Below are positions 1 through 7,671 of a stretch of 64,000 nucleotides of DNA, one piece after another. The position numbers were made by a program, and so were the translations under genes. How positions within the stretch are numbered: the stretch's first letter is position 1; each line of letters begins with the position of its first letter. Source of the stretch: AP-15 sp963747735 (GTDB taxonomy: Bacteria; Pseudomonadota; Alphaproteobacteria; ATCC43930; CGMCC-115725); contig CAVVGE010000005.1 in NCBI GenBank assembly GCA_963747735.1, positions 62,001 through 126,000 on the forward strand, written 5' to 3'. The notes under the pieces were generated by a model. It was not told where the DNA came from, made no database searches, and was given only the letters and a program-made list of their open reading frames with translations.

Positions 1-1
1 T

Positions 2-319
2 CTCTTTGCCTTGAGCGGGATCCCGCCGACCGCCGGGTTTTTTGCCAAGCTCTACATCTTTCTGGCGGCGATCGACGCCAAGCTGACCGGGCTCGCGGTG
101 ATCGGCGTCGTGACCAGCGTCGTCGGCGCGGTCTATTATTTGCGCATCGTCAAGATCATGTATTTCGACGAGGCGGGCGAGGGGTTCGACCGGCCGATCT
201 GCGCCGAGCTGAAGGCGGTGGTGTTTGTCACCGCGGTCGTGACCATGTTCTTTTTTCTGTTGCCGGGGCCGATCGTCGGCGGCGCCGAAGCCGCGGCGGC
301 GGCGCTCTTCACCCGGTGA
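2..319 (+). CDS. nuoN: NADH-quinone oxidoreductase subunit N, C-terminal end (partial)
   Basis: This is the last 105 codons of a proton-pumping membrane subunit of respiratory complex I; the 5' part lies outside the window. The visible part opens with LFALSGIPPTAGFFAKLYIF, the conserved P-x-T-A-G-F-x-K loop of the NuoL/M/N antiporter-like family. A hydrophobic helix around AVIGVVTSVVGAVYYLRIVKIMYF and a final membrane segment near the end follow. NuoN is normally the last gene of the nuo operon and is often followed by birA, as here, where the TGA stop overlaps the GTG of birA. NuoM is the main alternative, but the birA neighbour and the C-terminal YYLRIVKIMYFDE signature favour NuoN. Confidence 0.93.
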   Translation, partial: LFALSGIPPTAGFFAKLYIFLAAIDAKLTGLAVIGVVTSVVGAVYYLRIVKIMYFDEAGEGFDRPICAELKAVVFVTAVVTMFFFLLPGPIVGGAEAAAAALFTR

Positions 320-1077
320 CGCGGTTGGGGCCGAGGCTTCCTGCCGCTTACCGGCTGATCTCGTTCGACACGGTCGGCAGCACCAACGACGAAGCAAAAC
401 GCCTCGCCCGCGCCGGCGCCGAGGCAGGCGCCTTGGTTTGGGCGCGGGAGCAGAGCGCCGGCCGCGGCCGGCGTGGCCGCCGCTGGGTCTCGCCGCCCGG
501 CAACCTTTATCTGTCGCTGGTCCTGCGTCCGGCTTGCCCGGCGAGCCGGGCCGCGCAGCTCGGCTTTGTCGCAGCGCTCGCCGTCGGCGACATGCTTTCG
601 ACGCTCGACCGGCTTCTCTACAACCGGCTTCTCTACAAATGGCCGAACGACGTGCTGGTCGCGGGCCGCAAGATCGCCGGCATCTTGCTCGAATCGGAAA
701 TGGGGAGCAGCGGGGCGTTGGCCTTTCTCGTCGTCGGCGTCGGCGTCAACCTCGCCTCTGCTCCGGAGGATGCCGAGCTGCCGGCGACCTCGGTTGTTGC
801 CGAGACCGGCATCGCCCCCGGCCCGGTGGCGTCGCTCGAAGCCTTTGCCCGACATTTTGAGCACTGGTCGGAGCGCTGGCGCCGCGACGGGTTTGCGCCG
901 GTGCGCTCGGCGTGGCGCGAGCGCGCCATGGGGCTCGGCGAGCCGATCCGGGTGCGGCTCGACAACCTCACGCTCGCCGGACGGCTGATCGATATAGATG
1001 ACGAAGGCGCGCTGCTGCTGGAGACCGGCGGGGAGCGCCGCCGCATCGCCGCGGGCGAGGTCTTTCCCGCGGCATGA
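316..1077 (+). CDS. birA: Biotin--[acetyl-CoA-carboxylase] ligase
   Basis: This enzyme attaches biotin to the carboxyl-carrier subunit of acetyl-CoA carboxylase through biotinyl-AMP. At 253 residues it is the short form with the catalytic and C-terminal domains and no N-terminal DNA-binding domain, so it is not expected to act as a repressor. Recognisable are the substrate motif STNDEAKRLA near residue 22, the biotinyl-AMP loop GRGRRGRRWVSP near residue 50, and KWPNDVLVAGRKIAGIL near residue 110. The GTG start overlaps the nuoN stop (GTGA), implying translational coupling. Bases 610-639 are a 15-base tandem duplication that places RLLYN-RLLYK directly before KWPND, a five-residue insertion unusual for this family. 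Confidence 0.93.
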   Translation: MTRLGPRLPAAYRLISFDTVGSTNDEAKRLARAGAEAGALVWAREQSAGRGRRGRRWVSPPGNLYLSLVLRPACPASRAAQLGFVAALAVGDMLSTLDRLLYNRLLYKWPNDVLVAGRKIAGILLESEMGSSGALAFLVVGVGVNLASAPEDAELPATSVVAETGIAPGPVASLEAFARHFEHWSERWRRDGFAPVRSAWRERAMGLGEPIRVRLDNLTLAGRLIDIDDEGALLLETGGERRRIAAGEVFPAA

Positions 1078-1087
1078 AGGAGCCGAC

Positions 1088-1861
1088 ATGCTGCTCGCGA
1101 TCAACGCCAACAATACCAACACGGTGTTTTCCGTGTGGCAGGGCGATCGCCGCCGCGGCGTCTGGCGGGCCGCCACCGATGCGCGGCGCACCGCCGATGA
1201 ATACGTCGTATGGCTCGACCATATGCTGGCGCTGGAGGGGCTGGCGCGGCGGGGGATCACCGGAACCATCGTCGCCAGCGTGGTGCCCGAGAGCAATTTC
1301 AACCTGCGCCGGCTGTGCCGCCACTATTGCGGCAACGAGCCGCTGATGGTCGGAGAGCCCGGTGTCGTGCTCGGCGCCCGGGCGATCGTCGATCGGCCCG
1401 AGGAGGTCGGCGCCGACCGCCTCTGCAACACCGTCGGCGCCCATGATCGGTATGCGAAGCCGCTCGTCGTCGTCGATTTTGGCACCACGACCAATTTCGA
1501 CGTGGTCGATGCCGACGGCGACTATCGCGGCGGCATCATCGCACCCGGCATCAACCTGTCGAACCAGGCGCTGCACCTCGCTGCCGCAAAGCTGCCGAGC
1601 GTGCCGATCCGGCGCCCCGAGCGGGTGATCGGCACGAGCACCGTCGCCTGCATGCAATCGGGCATCTTCTGGGGCTATGTCGGCTTGATCGAAGGGCTCG
1701 TCGAGCGCGCCAAGCGCGAGTTCGGGGAGCCGATGGCGGTGGTCGCGACCGGCGGCCTGGCGCCGCTGTTCGATGGCGCAACATCGGTGATCGATATCGT
1801 CGATCCCGACCTGACCTTATGGGGGCTCAACCTGATCTACCGGCGAAACCGCGGCCCATGA
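1088..1861 (+). CDS. coaX: Type III pantothenate kinase
   Basis: This cytosolic enzyme carries out the first step of coenzyme A synthesis, phosphorylating pantothenate. It has the type III (ASKHA-fold) features: an N-terminal MLLAINANNTNTVF phosphate-binding strand, GADRLCNTVGA near residue 105, and the DFGTTTNFDVVDADGDYRGG motif near residue 130. The length of 257 residues is normal for CoaX. The ATG at 1088 was preferred to the upstream in-frame codon at 998 because AAGGAG lies 5 bases before it and the protein then begins at the family N-terminus. It starts 10 bases after birA ends, and its TGA overlaps the ATG of rnj, so the three genes look like one transcript. Confidence 0.95.
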   Translation: MLLAINANNTNTVFSVWQGDRRRGVWRAATDARRTADEYVVWLDHMLALEGLARRGITGTIVASVVPESNFNLRRLCRHYCGNEPLMVGEPGVVLGARAIVDRPEEVGADRLCNTVGAHDRYAKPLVVVDFGTTTNFDVVDADGDYRGGIIAPGINLSNQALHLAAAKLPSVPIRRPERVIGTSTVACMQSGIFWGYVGLIEGLVERAKREFGEPMAVVATGGLAPLFDGATSVIDIVDPDLTLWGLNLIYRRNRGP

Positions 1862-3540
1862 ACGATCCTTTGCCGCCGCCCGCCCTGCGGATGGACGCGG
1901 GCGCGCTCTACTTCGTCTCGCTCGGCGGGGCCGGCGAGATCGGCATGAACCTCAACCTCTACGGTGCCGCGGGGGATTGGCTGATCCTCGATTGCGGCGT
2001 CACCTTTGGCGACGATTCGCAGGCCGGCGTCGATGTGGTCATGCCCGACCCCGCCTTTATCGTCGAGCGCCGCGACCGGCTCCTCGGCATCGTCGCGACC
2101 CACGCGCACGAGGACCATATCGGCGCCATCCCCTATCTGTGGCGGCAATTGCGTTGCCCGGTCTGGGCCACCCCGTTCACCGCGGCCTTGCTGCGGGCAA
2201 AGCTCGCCGAGGTCGGGCTCGCCCAGGAGGTCAGGATCAACATCGTGCCGATGTCGAGCCGGTTCTCGATCGGTCCGTTCGACCTCGAGCTGATCACCTT
2301 GACCCATTCGATTCCCGAGCCCAACGCGGTCGTGTTGCGCACTGCGGCCGGCACCGTGCTGCACACCGGCGACTGGAAGCTCGACCCCGACCCGCTGGTC
2401 GGGCCGACCACGGACGAGGCGGCGCTGCAGCGGCTCGGCGACGAGGGCGTTCTCGCCATGGTCTGCGATTCGACAAATGCGCTGCGTCCCGGCACCTCGG
2501 GCTCCGAAGGCGAATTGCGCATTTCGCTGACCGACCTGATCGGCCGCTACGATGCGCGCGTCGCCGTGGCTTGCTTCGCCTCGAACGTGGCGCGCCTCGA
2601 AACCATCGCGCACGCCGCCGCCGCGCACGGCCGCGAGGTGGCGTTGGTCGGCCGCTCGCTGCGGCGGATCGACAAGGCGGCGCGCGAGACCGGCTATCTC
2701 GCCGATGTGCCGCAGTTCCTGACCGAGGAGGAAGCCGGCTATATCCCGCGCGACCGGATCCTGCTGATCTGCACCGGCAGCCAGGGCGAGCCGCGTGCGG
2801 CGCTCGCCCGGATCGCGCGCGGCGACCATCCGCACGTCGTGCTCGAAGAAGGCGACGCGGTGATCTTCTCGTCGCGGATCATTCCCGGCAACGAAAAGCC
2901 GATCGGGCGGCTGCACAACGCGCTCGCCCGGATGCGGATCGAAATCGTCACCGAGACCGACCATTTCGTGCACGTTTCCGGCCATCCGGCGCGCGACGAG
3001 CTGCTGCACATGTACCAGCTCGTCCGGCCGCGCATCGCCATCCCGGTCCACGGCGAAGCCCGCCACATGATCGCGCATGCGCGTCTCGCCGCCGATTGCC
3101 AGGTGCCGCAGGCGCTCGTCATCGAAAACGGCGACCTGGTGCGGATCGGCGCGGGGAAGGCGGCGATCGTCGACGAGGTGCCGGTCGGGCGGCTCGCCAG
3201 CGACGGCAAGAGCCTGCTGCCGATCGGCGGCGAGGCGCTGCGCCAGCGCCAGCGCGTGACCTTCAACGGAAGCGCGGTTGCGACGGTGGTGCTCGACCGC
3301 AACGGCGGCCTTGCCGCTCCCCCCACGGTCAGCGCGATCGGCCTCGTCGAAAGCGCGGCGGCGGCGGCCGCAGCACCCCATCTGCGCAATGCGGTGGAGC
3401 GGGCGATCGACGAGCTGCCTTCCGCCCGGCGCCGCGATGACGACGCGGTCCGCGACGCCGTGCGCCGGGCGTTGCGCCGGGTGTTCAACGAGCGCTTTGG
3501 CAAGCGTCCGTTGACCGAAATTCACCTGGTCCGGATTTGA
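1858..3540 (+). CDS. rnj: Ribonuclease J
   Basis: This is a metallo-beta-lactamase/beta-CASP ribonuclease with endo- and 5'-3' exonuclease activity in mRNA decay and rRNA maturation. The 560-residue product has FVSLGGAGEIGMNL near the N-terminus, the zinc motif THAHEDHIGAIPYLW near residue 82, the beta-CASP motif ICTGSQGEPRAALARIARGDH and the HVSGHPARDEL motif that closes the active site. A C-terminal domain follows. The ATG overlaps the coaX stop (ATGA); an earlier in-frame codon at 1819 lies inside coaX and is not needed. The coaX-rnj-mce order is common in alphaproteobacteria. Confidence 0.95.
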   Translation: MNDPLPPPALRMDAGALYFVSLGGAGEIGMNLNLYGAAGDWLILDCGVTFGDDSQAGVDVVMPDPAFIVERRDRLLGIVATHAHEDHIGAIPYLWRQLRCPVWATPFTAALLRAKLAEVGLAQEVRINIVPMSSRFSIGPFDLELITLTHSIPEPNAVVLRTAAGTVLHTGDWKLDPDPLVGPTTDEAALQRLGDEGVLAMVCDSTNALRPGTSGSEGELRISLTDLIGRYDARVAVACFASNVARLETIAHAAAAHGREVALVGRSLRRIDKAARETGYLADVPQFLTEEEAGYIPRDRILLICTGSQGEPRAALARIARGDHPHVVLEEGDAVIFSSRIIPGNEKPIGRLHNALARMRIEIVTETDHFVHVSGHPARDELLHMYQLVRPRIAIPVHGEARHMIAHARLAADCQVPQALVIENGDLVRIGAGKAAIVDEVPVGRLASDGKSLLPIGGEALRQRQRVTFNGSAVATVVLDRNGGLAAPPTVSAIGLVESAAAAAAAPHLRNAVERAIDELPSARRRDDDAVRDAVRRALRRVFNERFGKRPLTEIHLVRI

Positions 3541-3551
3541 GGCGGGAGGCG

Positions 3552-3956
3552 ATGATCGGAAGGCTCAACCATGTCGCCATCGTCGTCCCCGATCTCCAGG
3601 CCGCCAGCGCGCTTTACCGCAGCGCGCTCGGCGCCCGCGTCTCGGGGCCGCACGCCCTGCCGGCGCACGGCGTCTCGGTCGCCTTTGTCGAATTGCCCAA
3701 CACCAGGATCGAGCTGATCGAGCCGCTCGGCGACGCATCGCCGGTCTCCAGCTTTCTCAAACGCAACGCCGCCGGCGGGATGCATCACCTGTGCTACGAG
3801 GTCGATGACATCATCGCTGCGCGTGACCGGCTCCTGGCGGCGGGAGCCCGGGTCTTGGGCGATGGCGAGCCGCGGACCGGCGCCCACGGCAAGCCGGTAT
3901 TGTTTTTGCACCCGAAGGATTTCTGCGGCACCTTGATCGAGCTCGAACAGGTATGA
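3552..3956 (+). CDS. mce: Methylmalonyl-CoA epimerase
   Basis: This is a glyoxalase/VOC-fold epimerase that interconverts (R)- and (S)-methylmalonyl-CoA in propionate metabolism. The 134-residue protein begins MIGRLNHVAIVVPDL, with the metal-binding His in LNHVAIVV, and continues with the paired module GGMHHLCYEVDDI and a terminal metal Glu in GTLIELEQV. The ATG at 3552 has a GGGAGG Shine-Dalgarno at 3543-3548; the TTG at 3537 would overlap the rnj stop and adds five residues absent from the family. Its position between rnj and a DUF1467 gene supports the call. Confidence 0.92.
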   Translation: MIGRLNHVAIVVPDLQAASALYRSALGARVSGPHALPAHGVSVAFVELPNTRIELIEPLGDASPVSSFLKRNAAGGMHHLCYEVDDIIAARDRLLAAGARVLGDGEPRTGAHGKPVLFLHPKDFCGTLIELEQV

Positions 3957-3978
3957 AGGCGCCGGGACAGGGTTTTCG

Positions 3979-4215
3979 ATGGGCTGGGTTACCGCCGTCA
4001 TTCTCTATTGGATCATCTGGTGGGTGACGTTGTTCGCCGTGCTGCCGCTTTGGGTCAAGCCGTCCGAGCCGGACGATCCGGGTTTTTCCGTGGGCGCGCC
4101 GCAGCATCCCAGGCTCGTCCGCAAGGCGCTCGTCACGACCCTCGCCGCCACCGTCGTCTGGCTGGTGATCTACGCCTTGATCCGCTCGCCTTGGCTCAGC
4201 TTTCGCGGGTCCTGA
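3979..4215 (+). CDS. DUF1467 family small membrane protein
   Basis: This 78-residue protein has two hydrophobic helices, one near residues 4-26 (AVILYWIIWWVTLFAVLPLWV) and one near 51-70 (ALVTTLAATVVWLVIYALI), joined by a short polar stretch. It matches the DUF1467 pattern, a family of unknown function usually found next to methylmalonyl-CoA epimerase in alphaproteobacteria, as here. It begins 22 bases after mce and ends 1 base before tag. No catalytic residues can be assigned; placement in the inner membrane is inferred from hydrophobicity. Confidence 0.85.
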   Translation: MGWVTAVILYWIIWWVTLFAVLPLWVKPSEPDDPGFSVGAPQHPRLVRKALVTTLAATVVWLVIYALIRSPWLSFRGS

Positions 4216-4216
4216 G

Positions 4217-4762
4217 ATGGCCGCCGCCTATTGCCGGATCGCGCCCGGCCATCCGCTGCACGGCCCCTACCACGACCGCGAATACGGGTTTCCATCGGCC
4301 GAGGAGAACGTGCTCTTCGAGCGGCTGATGCTCGAAATCAACCAGGCCGGCCTCTCCTGGCTGACCATTCTGCAAAAGCGCGCATCGTTTCGCGCCGCCT
4401 TCGCCGGTTTCGACGTCGATCGTGTCGCCGCCTTCGGTCCGGCCGATAAAGACCGCCTGCTTGCCGATTCGGGGATTATCCGAAACCGGCTCAAGATCGA
4501 CGCCGCCATCGAAAATGCGCAGCGAATTCAAGCCCTGCGCGGGTCCCACGGGTCGTTCGCAGCGTGGCTCGACACCCATCACCCGCAGCCGGCCGAAGAA
4601 TGGGCGCGATTGTTCCGGCGGACCTTCCGGTTTACCGGCGGCCAGATCGTCGGCGAGTTTCTGATGAGCCTCGGCTATTTGCCGGGCGCGCACGAGCCCG
4701 ATTGCCCAGTCTTCGCCCGCATTCTCGAAGCTTCGCCGCCTTGGGCGCGCGAGCAGGTTTGA
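4217..4762 (+). CDS. tag: DNA-3-methyladenine glycosylase I
   Basis: This base-excision repair enzyme removes 3-methyladenine from alkylated DNA. The 181-residue length is normal. The N-terminal YCRIAPGHPLHGPYHDREYG carries the zinc-binding Cys and His of the Tag family, followed by LFERLMLEINQAGLSWLTIL and the aromatic base-pocket region. The C-terminal GAHEPDCPVF supplies the second His/Cys pair of the zinc site. It follows the DUF1467 gene by one base, so it is probably co-transcribed with the housekeeping genes upstream. Its last codons overlap the presumed -35 box of the first Grr precursor. Confidence 0.93.
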   Translation: MAAAYCRIAPGHPLHGPYHDREYGFPSAEENVLFERLMLEINQAGLSWLTILQKRASFRAAFAGFDVDRVAAFGPADKDRLLADSGIIRNRLKIDAAIENAQRIQALRGSHGSFAAWLDTHHPQPAEEWARLFRRTFRFTGGQIVGEFLMSLGYLPGAHEPDCPVFARILEASPPWAREQV

Positions 4763-4787
4763 CCGGGCCTGCCTTTGTTGGTACCAG
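4759..4787 (+). promoter_or_regulatory. Possible sigma-70 promoter of first Grr precursor gene
   Basis: TTGACC (4759-4764) and TACCAG (4782-4787) are separated by 17 bases. The -10 match is poor alone, but the element shares TTTGAC and a GCCTTTGTTG block at the same spacing with the much better promoter at 5185-5213, suggesting that the two precursor genes were duplicated with their promoters. Confidence 0.4.
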
Positions 4788-4813
4788 ATGTCGGTACTGG
4801 TGAGGTCGAGCGG

Positions 4814-5173
4814 ATGTCGTTGCGCCAAAGATACCTCAATATTCTGACCGGGATTATCCCGGCCGGCCTGGTCGGGGCGTCGCTGCTGCTCGGCTCGGCC
4901 ACCCCTGTCGCGGCCAATCAAGAGACGGCGGGCGGGTCTGCCGCCGCGGCACGCGTTTCCGAGCGGCTCGCCGCGATCCGCGAGGCGGTCTCCGATGTTG
5001 CCGGACCCGCGGCCAAGGCCGAGCCTCAGCTCGCCTGGTGGGGGAATGGCGGTTGGCGCAACGGCGGCGTCAGGTGGCGCAATGGCGGGTCTTGGCGCAA
5101 TGGCGGCTGGGGCAATGGCTGGCGCAACGGCGGCTGGCACAACGGCTGGAATAATTTCTGGCGCAACTGGTGA
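4814..5173 (+). CDS. grrA: Grr-type RiPP precursor 1 (Gly/Trp/Asn-rich repeat protein)
   Basis: This is a 119-residue precursor peptide for the radical SAM enzyme encoded just downstream. It starts MSLRQRYLNILTGIIPAG, a leader shared with the second precursor, followed by a hydrophobic stretch that could be an export signal (LVGASLLLGSATPVAA). A conserved middle segment RVSERLAAIREAVSDVAG comes next. The last ~45 residues are a low-complexity core rich in Trp, Asn, Gly and Arg, with about nine aromatic-x-Asn triplets (WRN, WGN, WHN, WNN). Such triplets are the kind of three-residue site linked into cyclophanes by Grr/Xye/Fxs-type maturases. ATG 4814 has GAGG 8 bases upstream; the codon at 4775 adds 13 residues not shared with the paralogue. 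Confidence 0.85.
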   Translation: MSLRQRYLNILTGIIPAGLVGASLLLGSATPVAANQETAGGSAAAARVSERLAAIREAVSDVAGPAAKAEPQLAWWGNGGWRNGGVRWRNGGSWRNGGWGNGWRNGGWHNGWNNFWRNW

Positions 5174-5184
5174 GCAGCCGTGGT

Positions 5185-5213
5185 TTGACTTCGGTAGCCC
5201 TTGTTGTTATAGA
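5185..5213 (+). promoter_or_regulatory. Sigma-70-type promoter of second Grr precursor gene
   Basis: TTGACT (5185-5190) and TATAGA (5208-5213) are separated by exactly 17 bases, close to the sigma-70 consensus, in the 135-base gap between the two precursor genes. It would give the second precursor, and the maturase behind it, a transcript of their own. Confidence 0.6.
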
Positions 5214-5308
5214 TTAACGGCGTGCAGATCGTGCGGCGGGCGATCCGGCCACACGCTCCAAGTTGAGCCTGTTGGCGTGGACGCCCGATACTCGATGAGG
5301 TAAGTGCG

Positions 5309-5665
5309 ATGACGCTGCGGCAGAAGTATCTGAAGATCCTGGCGTCGATAGTTCCGGCGGGGGCGGTCGGGATTTCGCTGCTGCTCGGCTCGACCGCGCC
5401 GGGTGCCGCAAGCCAGGGGCCGACAGGGCCGCAGCCGCGCGCCGCCGATCAGGACCGGGTGTCCGAGCGGCTTGCCGCCATTCGCGACGCGGTCTCGACC
5501 GTCGCCGGCGACGCCGTGAAACAGGACGACAACAACATGCGCTTCGCCTGGTGGCGCAATTGGGGCTGGGGCGGCGGGGGACGGGCATGGGGCGGCTGGG
5601 GCTGGCCGAACTGGAACAACTGGCGCAATTGGAACAATTGGAACAATTGGTGGCGGAACTGGTGA
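5309..5665 (+). CDS. grrA: Grr-type RiPP precursor 2 (Trp/Asn-rich repeat protein)
   Basis: This 118-residue paralogue of the first precursor shares the N-terminus MTLRQKYLKILASIVPAG, the hydrophobic segment and the conserved middle RVSERLAAIRDAVSTVAGDA. The C-terminal core is different: it is dominated by repeated W-N/R-N-W units (WRN, WPN, WNN; about seven aromatic-x-Asn triplets) and ends WWRNW. The shared leader and divergent core are what is expected when one enzyme modifies two substrates. ATG 5309 has GAGGT upstream. It ends 4 bases before the grrM start, indicating coupled expression with the enzyme. Confidence 0.87.
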   Translation: MTLRQKYLKILASIVPAGAVGISLLLGSTAPGAASQGPTGPQPRAADQDRVSERLAAIRDAVSTVAGDAVKQDDNNMRFAWWRNWGWGGGGRAWGGWGWPNWNNWRNWNNWNNWWRNW

Positions 5666-5669
5666 GCGG

Positions 5670-6899
5670 GTGACCGCAGCCGCGCCGGTTGCGAGGGTGG
5701 CTGTGCCCAAAATCGACCTCTTGGTCGTGCAGCCGACGCCGTTCTGCAACATCGCTTGCAAATATTGCTATCTGCCGGACCGCAGCTCGAAAGCGGTAGT
5801 ATCGCCGCAGACCTTGCACAATCTGTTTTCCCAGGTGTTTGCCTCGGGATGGCTCGGCGAGGGCCTGTCGGTCGTGTGGCACGCCGGCGAGCCGATGGTC
5901 CTCCCGATCGCCTTTTACCGCGATGCGTTTGCCGCAATCGAGCGGCTGCGACCGCCCGAGATCGCGGTGGGGCATTCGTTTCAGACCAACGGGACGCTGA
6001 TCGACGATGCCTGGTGCGGGTTTTTTGCCGAGGCGCAGATCAATCTCGGGGTCAGCATCGACGGCCCGCAACACCTGCACGATCGCGCCCGGGTGACACG
6101 TTCGGGCCGCGGGACCTTCGACCGGACGATCGCCGGCATCCGCCTGTTGCGGCGCCACGGAATCCCGTTTCACGTGATCTCGGTGCTGTCGGCGCAGAGC
6201 ATGGCCGTACCGCGCGAAATGTTCGATTTCTACGCCGCCGAAGGGATCGAGCAGGTTTGCTTCAACCTCGAGGAATCCGAGGGCGATCACGTTTCGCAAT
6301 CCTTTGGCGAGGCCGAGATCGACCGCGCCTATTACCGCTTTCTCGACGAATTCTGGCGGCTGTCGGCGGCGGCGCCCGGCAAGATCCTCTTTCTGCGCGA
6401 AATCGAGCATGCGCTGCAGCAGGTGATCCGGCCCAAGGAAGCCCGGTTCTTTAACCAGCTGGTCGAGCCGTTTGCGATCACCAGCATGGATTGGGCCGGC
6501 AACCTATCGACGTTTTCGCCCGAGCTGCTCGGGTTGAAAAACCCCGACTACCAGGATTTCGTGCTCGGCAACATCAATCGGGATGCGCTCACCGATCTGC
6601 CGCAGCGGCCGAATTTCAAGAAAATGCTCGCCGACATTCAGAAGGGCGTCGCGATGTGCCGCGACAGCTGCGAATATTTCAGCGTGTGCGGCGGCGGCGA
6701 GCCGGTCAACAAGCTGTTTGAAAACGGCAGCTTTGCCAGCACCGAGACAACCTATTGCCGGCTGGCCAAGATGCGGGCGACCGATCTCGTGCTCGATGCC
6801 CTCGAACGTGTGCCGCCGGGTGGCTTTGCCGGCGCAACGCCGGGTCGGGCGGAAGGGCAGGGCGCGGCACCGGCCGAGAGCGCGGCGCTATCCGGATGA
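5670..6899 (+). CDS. grrM: Grr-system radical SAM/SPASM maturase
   Basis: This radical S-adenosylmethionine enzyme is predicted to install cross-links in the two Trp/Asn-rich precursors upstream. The [4Fe-4S] motif C-x3-C-x2-C is CNIACKYC at residues 26-33, within the family opening LLVVQPTPFCNIACKYCYL. HAGEPM and FQTNGTL follow, as in SPASM-type enzymes. The C-terminal auxiliary-cluster region has MCRDSCEYFSVCGGGEPVNK and a further Cys in TTYCRL. The length (409) suits the GRRM family. GTG 5670 is used here, but GTG 5697 or 5703 (the latter with GAGG 6 bases upstream) would give an N-terminus closer to the family. The enzyme call is firm; the cyclophane chemistry is inferred from the family and the core motifs. 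Confidence 0.9.
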   Translation: MTAAAPVARVAVPKIDLLVVQPTPFCNIACKYCYLPDRSSKAVVSPQTLHNLFSQVFASGWLGEGLSVVWHAGEPMVLPIAFYRDAFAAIERLRPPEIAVGHSFQTNGTLIDDAWCGFFAEAQINLGVSIDGPQHLHDRARVTRSGRGTFDRTIAGIRLLRRHGIPFHVISVLSAQSMAVPREMFDFYAAEGIEQVCFNLEESEGDHVSQSFGEAEIDRAYYRFLDEFWRLSAAAPGKILFLREIEHALQQVIRPKEARFFNQLVEPFAITSMDWAGNLSTFSPELLGLKNPDYQDFVLGNINRDALTDLPQRPNFKKMLADIQKGVAMCRDSCEYFSVCGGGEPVNKLFENGSFASTETTYCRLAKMRATDLVLDALERVPPGGFAGATPGRAEGQGAAPAESAALSG

Positions 6900-6921
6900 C
6901 ATCGTCGGATCGGAGGACAGG

Positions 6922-7671
6922 ATGAACAAGACATTCCGCTGGCTGGGCGTGCTCGCCCTAGCCGTCGCGATAGAGGGTGGGGCGGCCGCTGCTGCCAGGG
7001 CCCAGACCGCGACCGGCACCGAGCCGACGGCGAATGCGAGTGGACCGGGTCAAGGCTATGCGGTCGGGGCTGTAAATCCGGCCGGGGACCAGTCGACCTC
7101 GCCGCAGGAATCGCCAGCGACCGAGCTGCCGGTGCTCTATGTGACCAGCCTCGAAATTGTACGCACCCAAACCCAGCCACCGCTCGATATCGTCCGCGTG
7201 ACCGGGCTGACGGGGTCGCAGGGGTGGAGCTCGCCGCAGCTCGTCCCGACCTTTGTCGGCAAGCCGCTCGACGGGATTCTCGATCTTCAGTTCATCGCGA
7301 CAATGCCCGACCAAACTCAGCCGGCGACCGGATTTGTTCCGATCGGCGCCGTCTTCACCCTCGAGGAGGCCCATCAGTTCAAGGGGGTGCGGGTTCGTGC
7401 CTCGGAGAACGCGATCGAGGTCGACCAGATCCCCGGGAGCGCCCAAGCCAGCGTCAAAGTCGACGACTGCAAAGACTGCCTCGGCAAGAAATTTGCTGAA
7501 AAAGGCAAGGCCCAGGCGGGAGCGTCGGGGACCGTCCGGCAAGAGGATCTGCCGAAAGTGCTGCGTTGGATCGGCCCCGATCGCGGCATTCGCGGCATCA
7601 CCCATAATCCGAACCGGCTCAATTTGATCCTGAGCTCCGACAACACCATCATCGCCGCCTATTGGGAGTGA
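6922..7671 (+). CDS. Secreted protein of unknown function in the Grr operon
   Basis: This 249-residue protein was not recognised. It has a clear signal peptide (MNKTFRWLGVLALAVAI...ARAQ), then a low-complexity linker, then a probable beta-rich domain from about residue 70 (LPVLYVTSLEIVRTQTQPPL). Around residue 185 it carries a C-x2-C pair in DDCKDCLGKK, and it ends LILSSDNTIIAAYWE. The start has a strong CGGAGGACAGG site directly upstream and lies 22 bases after grrM, so it is probably in the same transcript. It is not the periplasmic solute-binding protein that accompanies some Grr loci. A role in export, anchoring or partnership with the modified peptides is only a guess from context. Confidence 0.75.
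   Translation: MNKTFRWLGVLALAVAIEGGAAAAARAQTATGTEPTANASGPGQGYAVGAVNPAGDQSTSPQESPATELPVLYVTSLEIVRTQTQPPLDIVRVTGLTGSQGWSSPQLVPTFVGKPLDGILDLQFIATMPDQTQPATGFVPIGAVFTLEEAHQFKGVRVRASENAIEVDQIPGSAQASVKVDDCKDCLGKKFAEKGKAQAGASGTVRQEDLPKVLRWIGPDRGIRGITHNPNRLNLILSSDNTIIAAYWE

Noticed and set aside
6922..7671. Assignment of the secreted protein as the GRRM-associated solute-binding protein
   Set aside because: It lacks the two-lobed solute-binding pattern and length; no such motifs are visible, so it is left as unknown.
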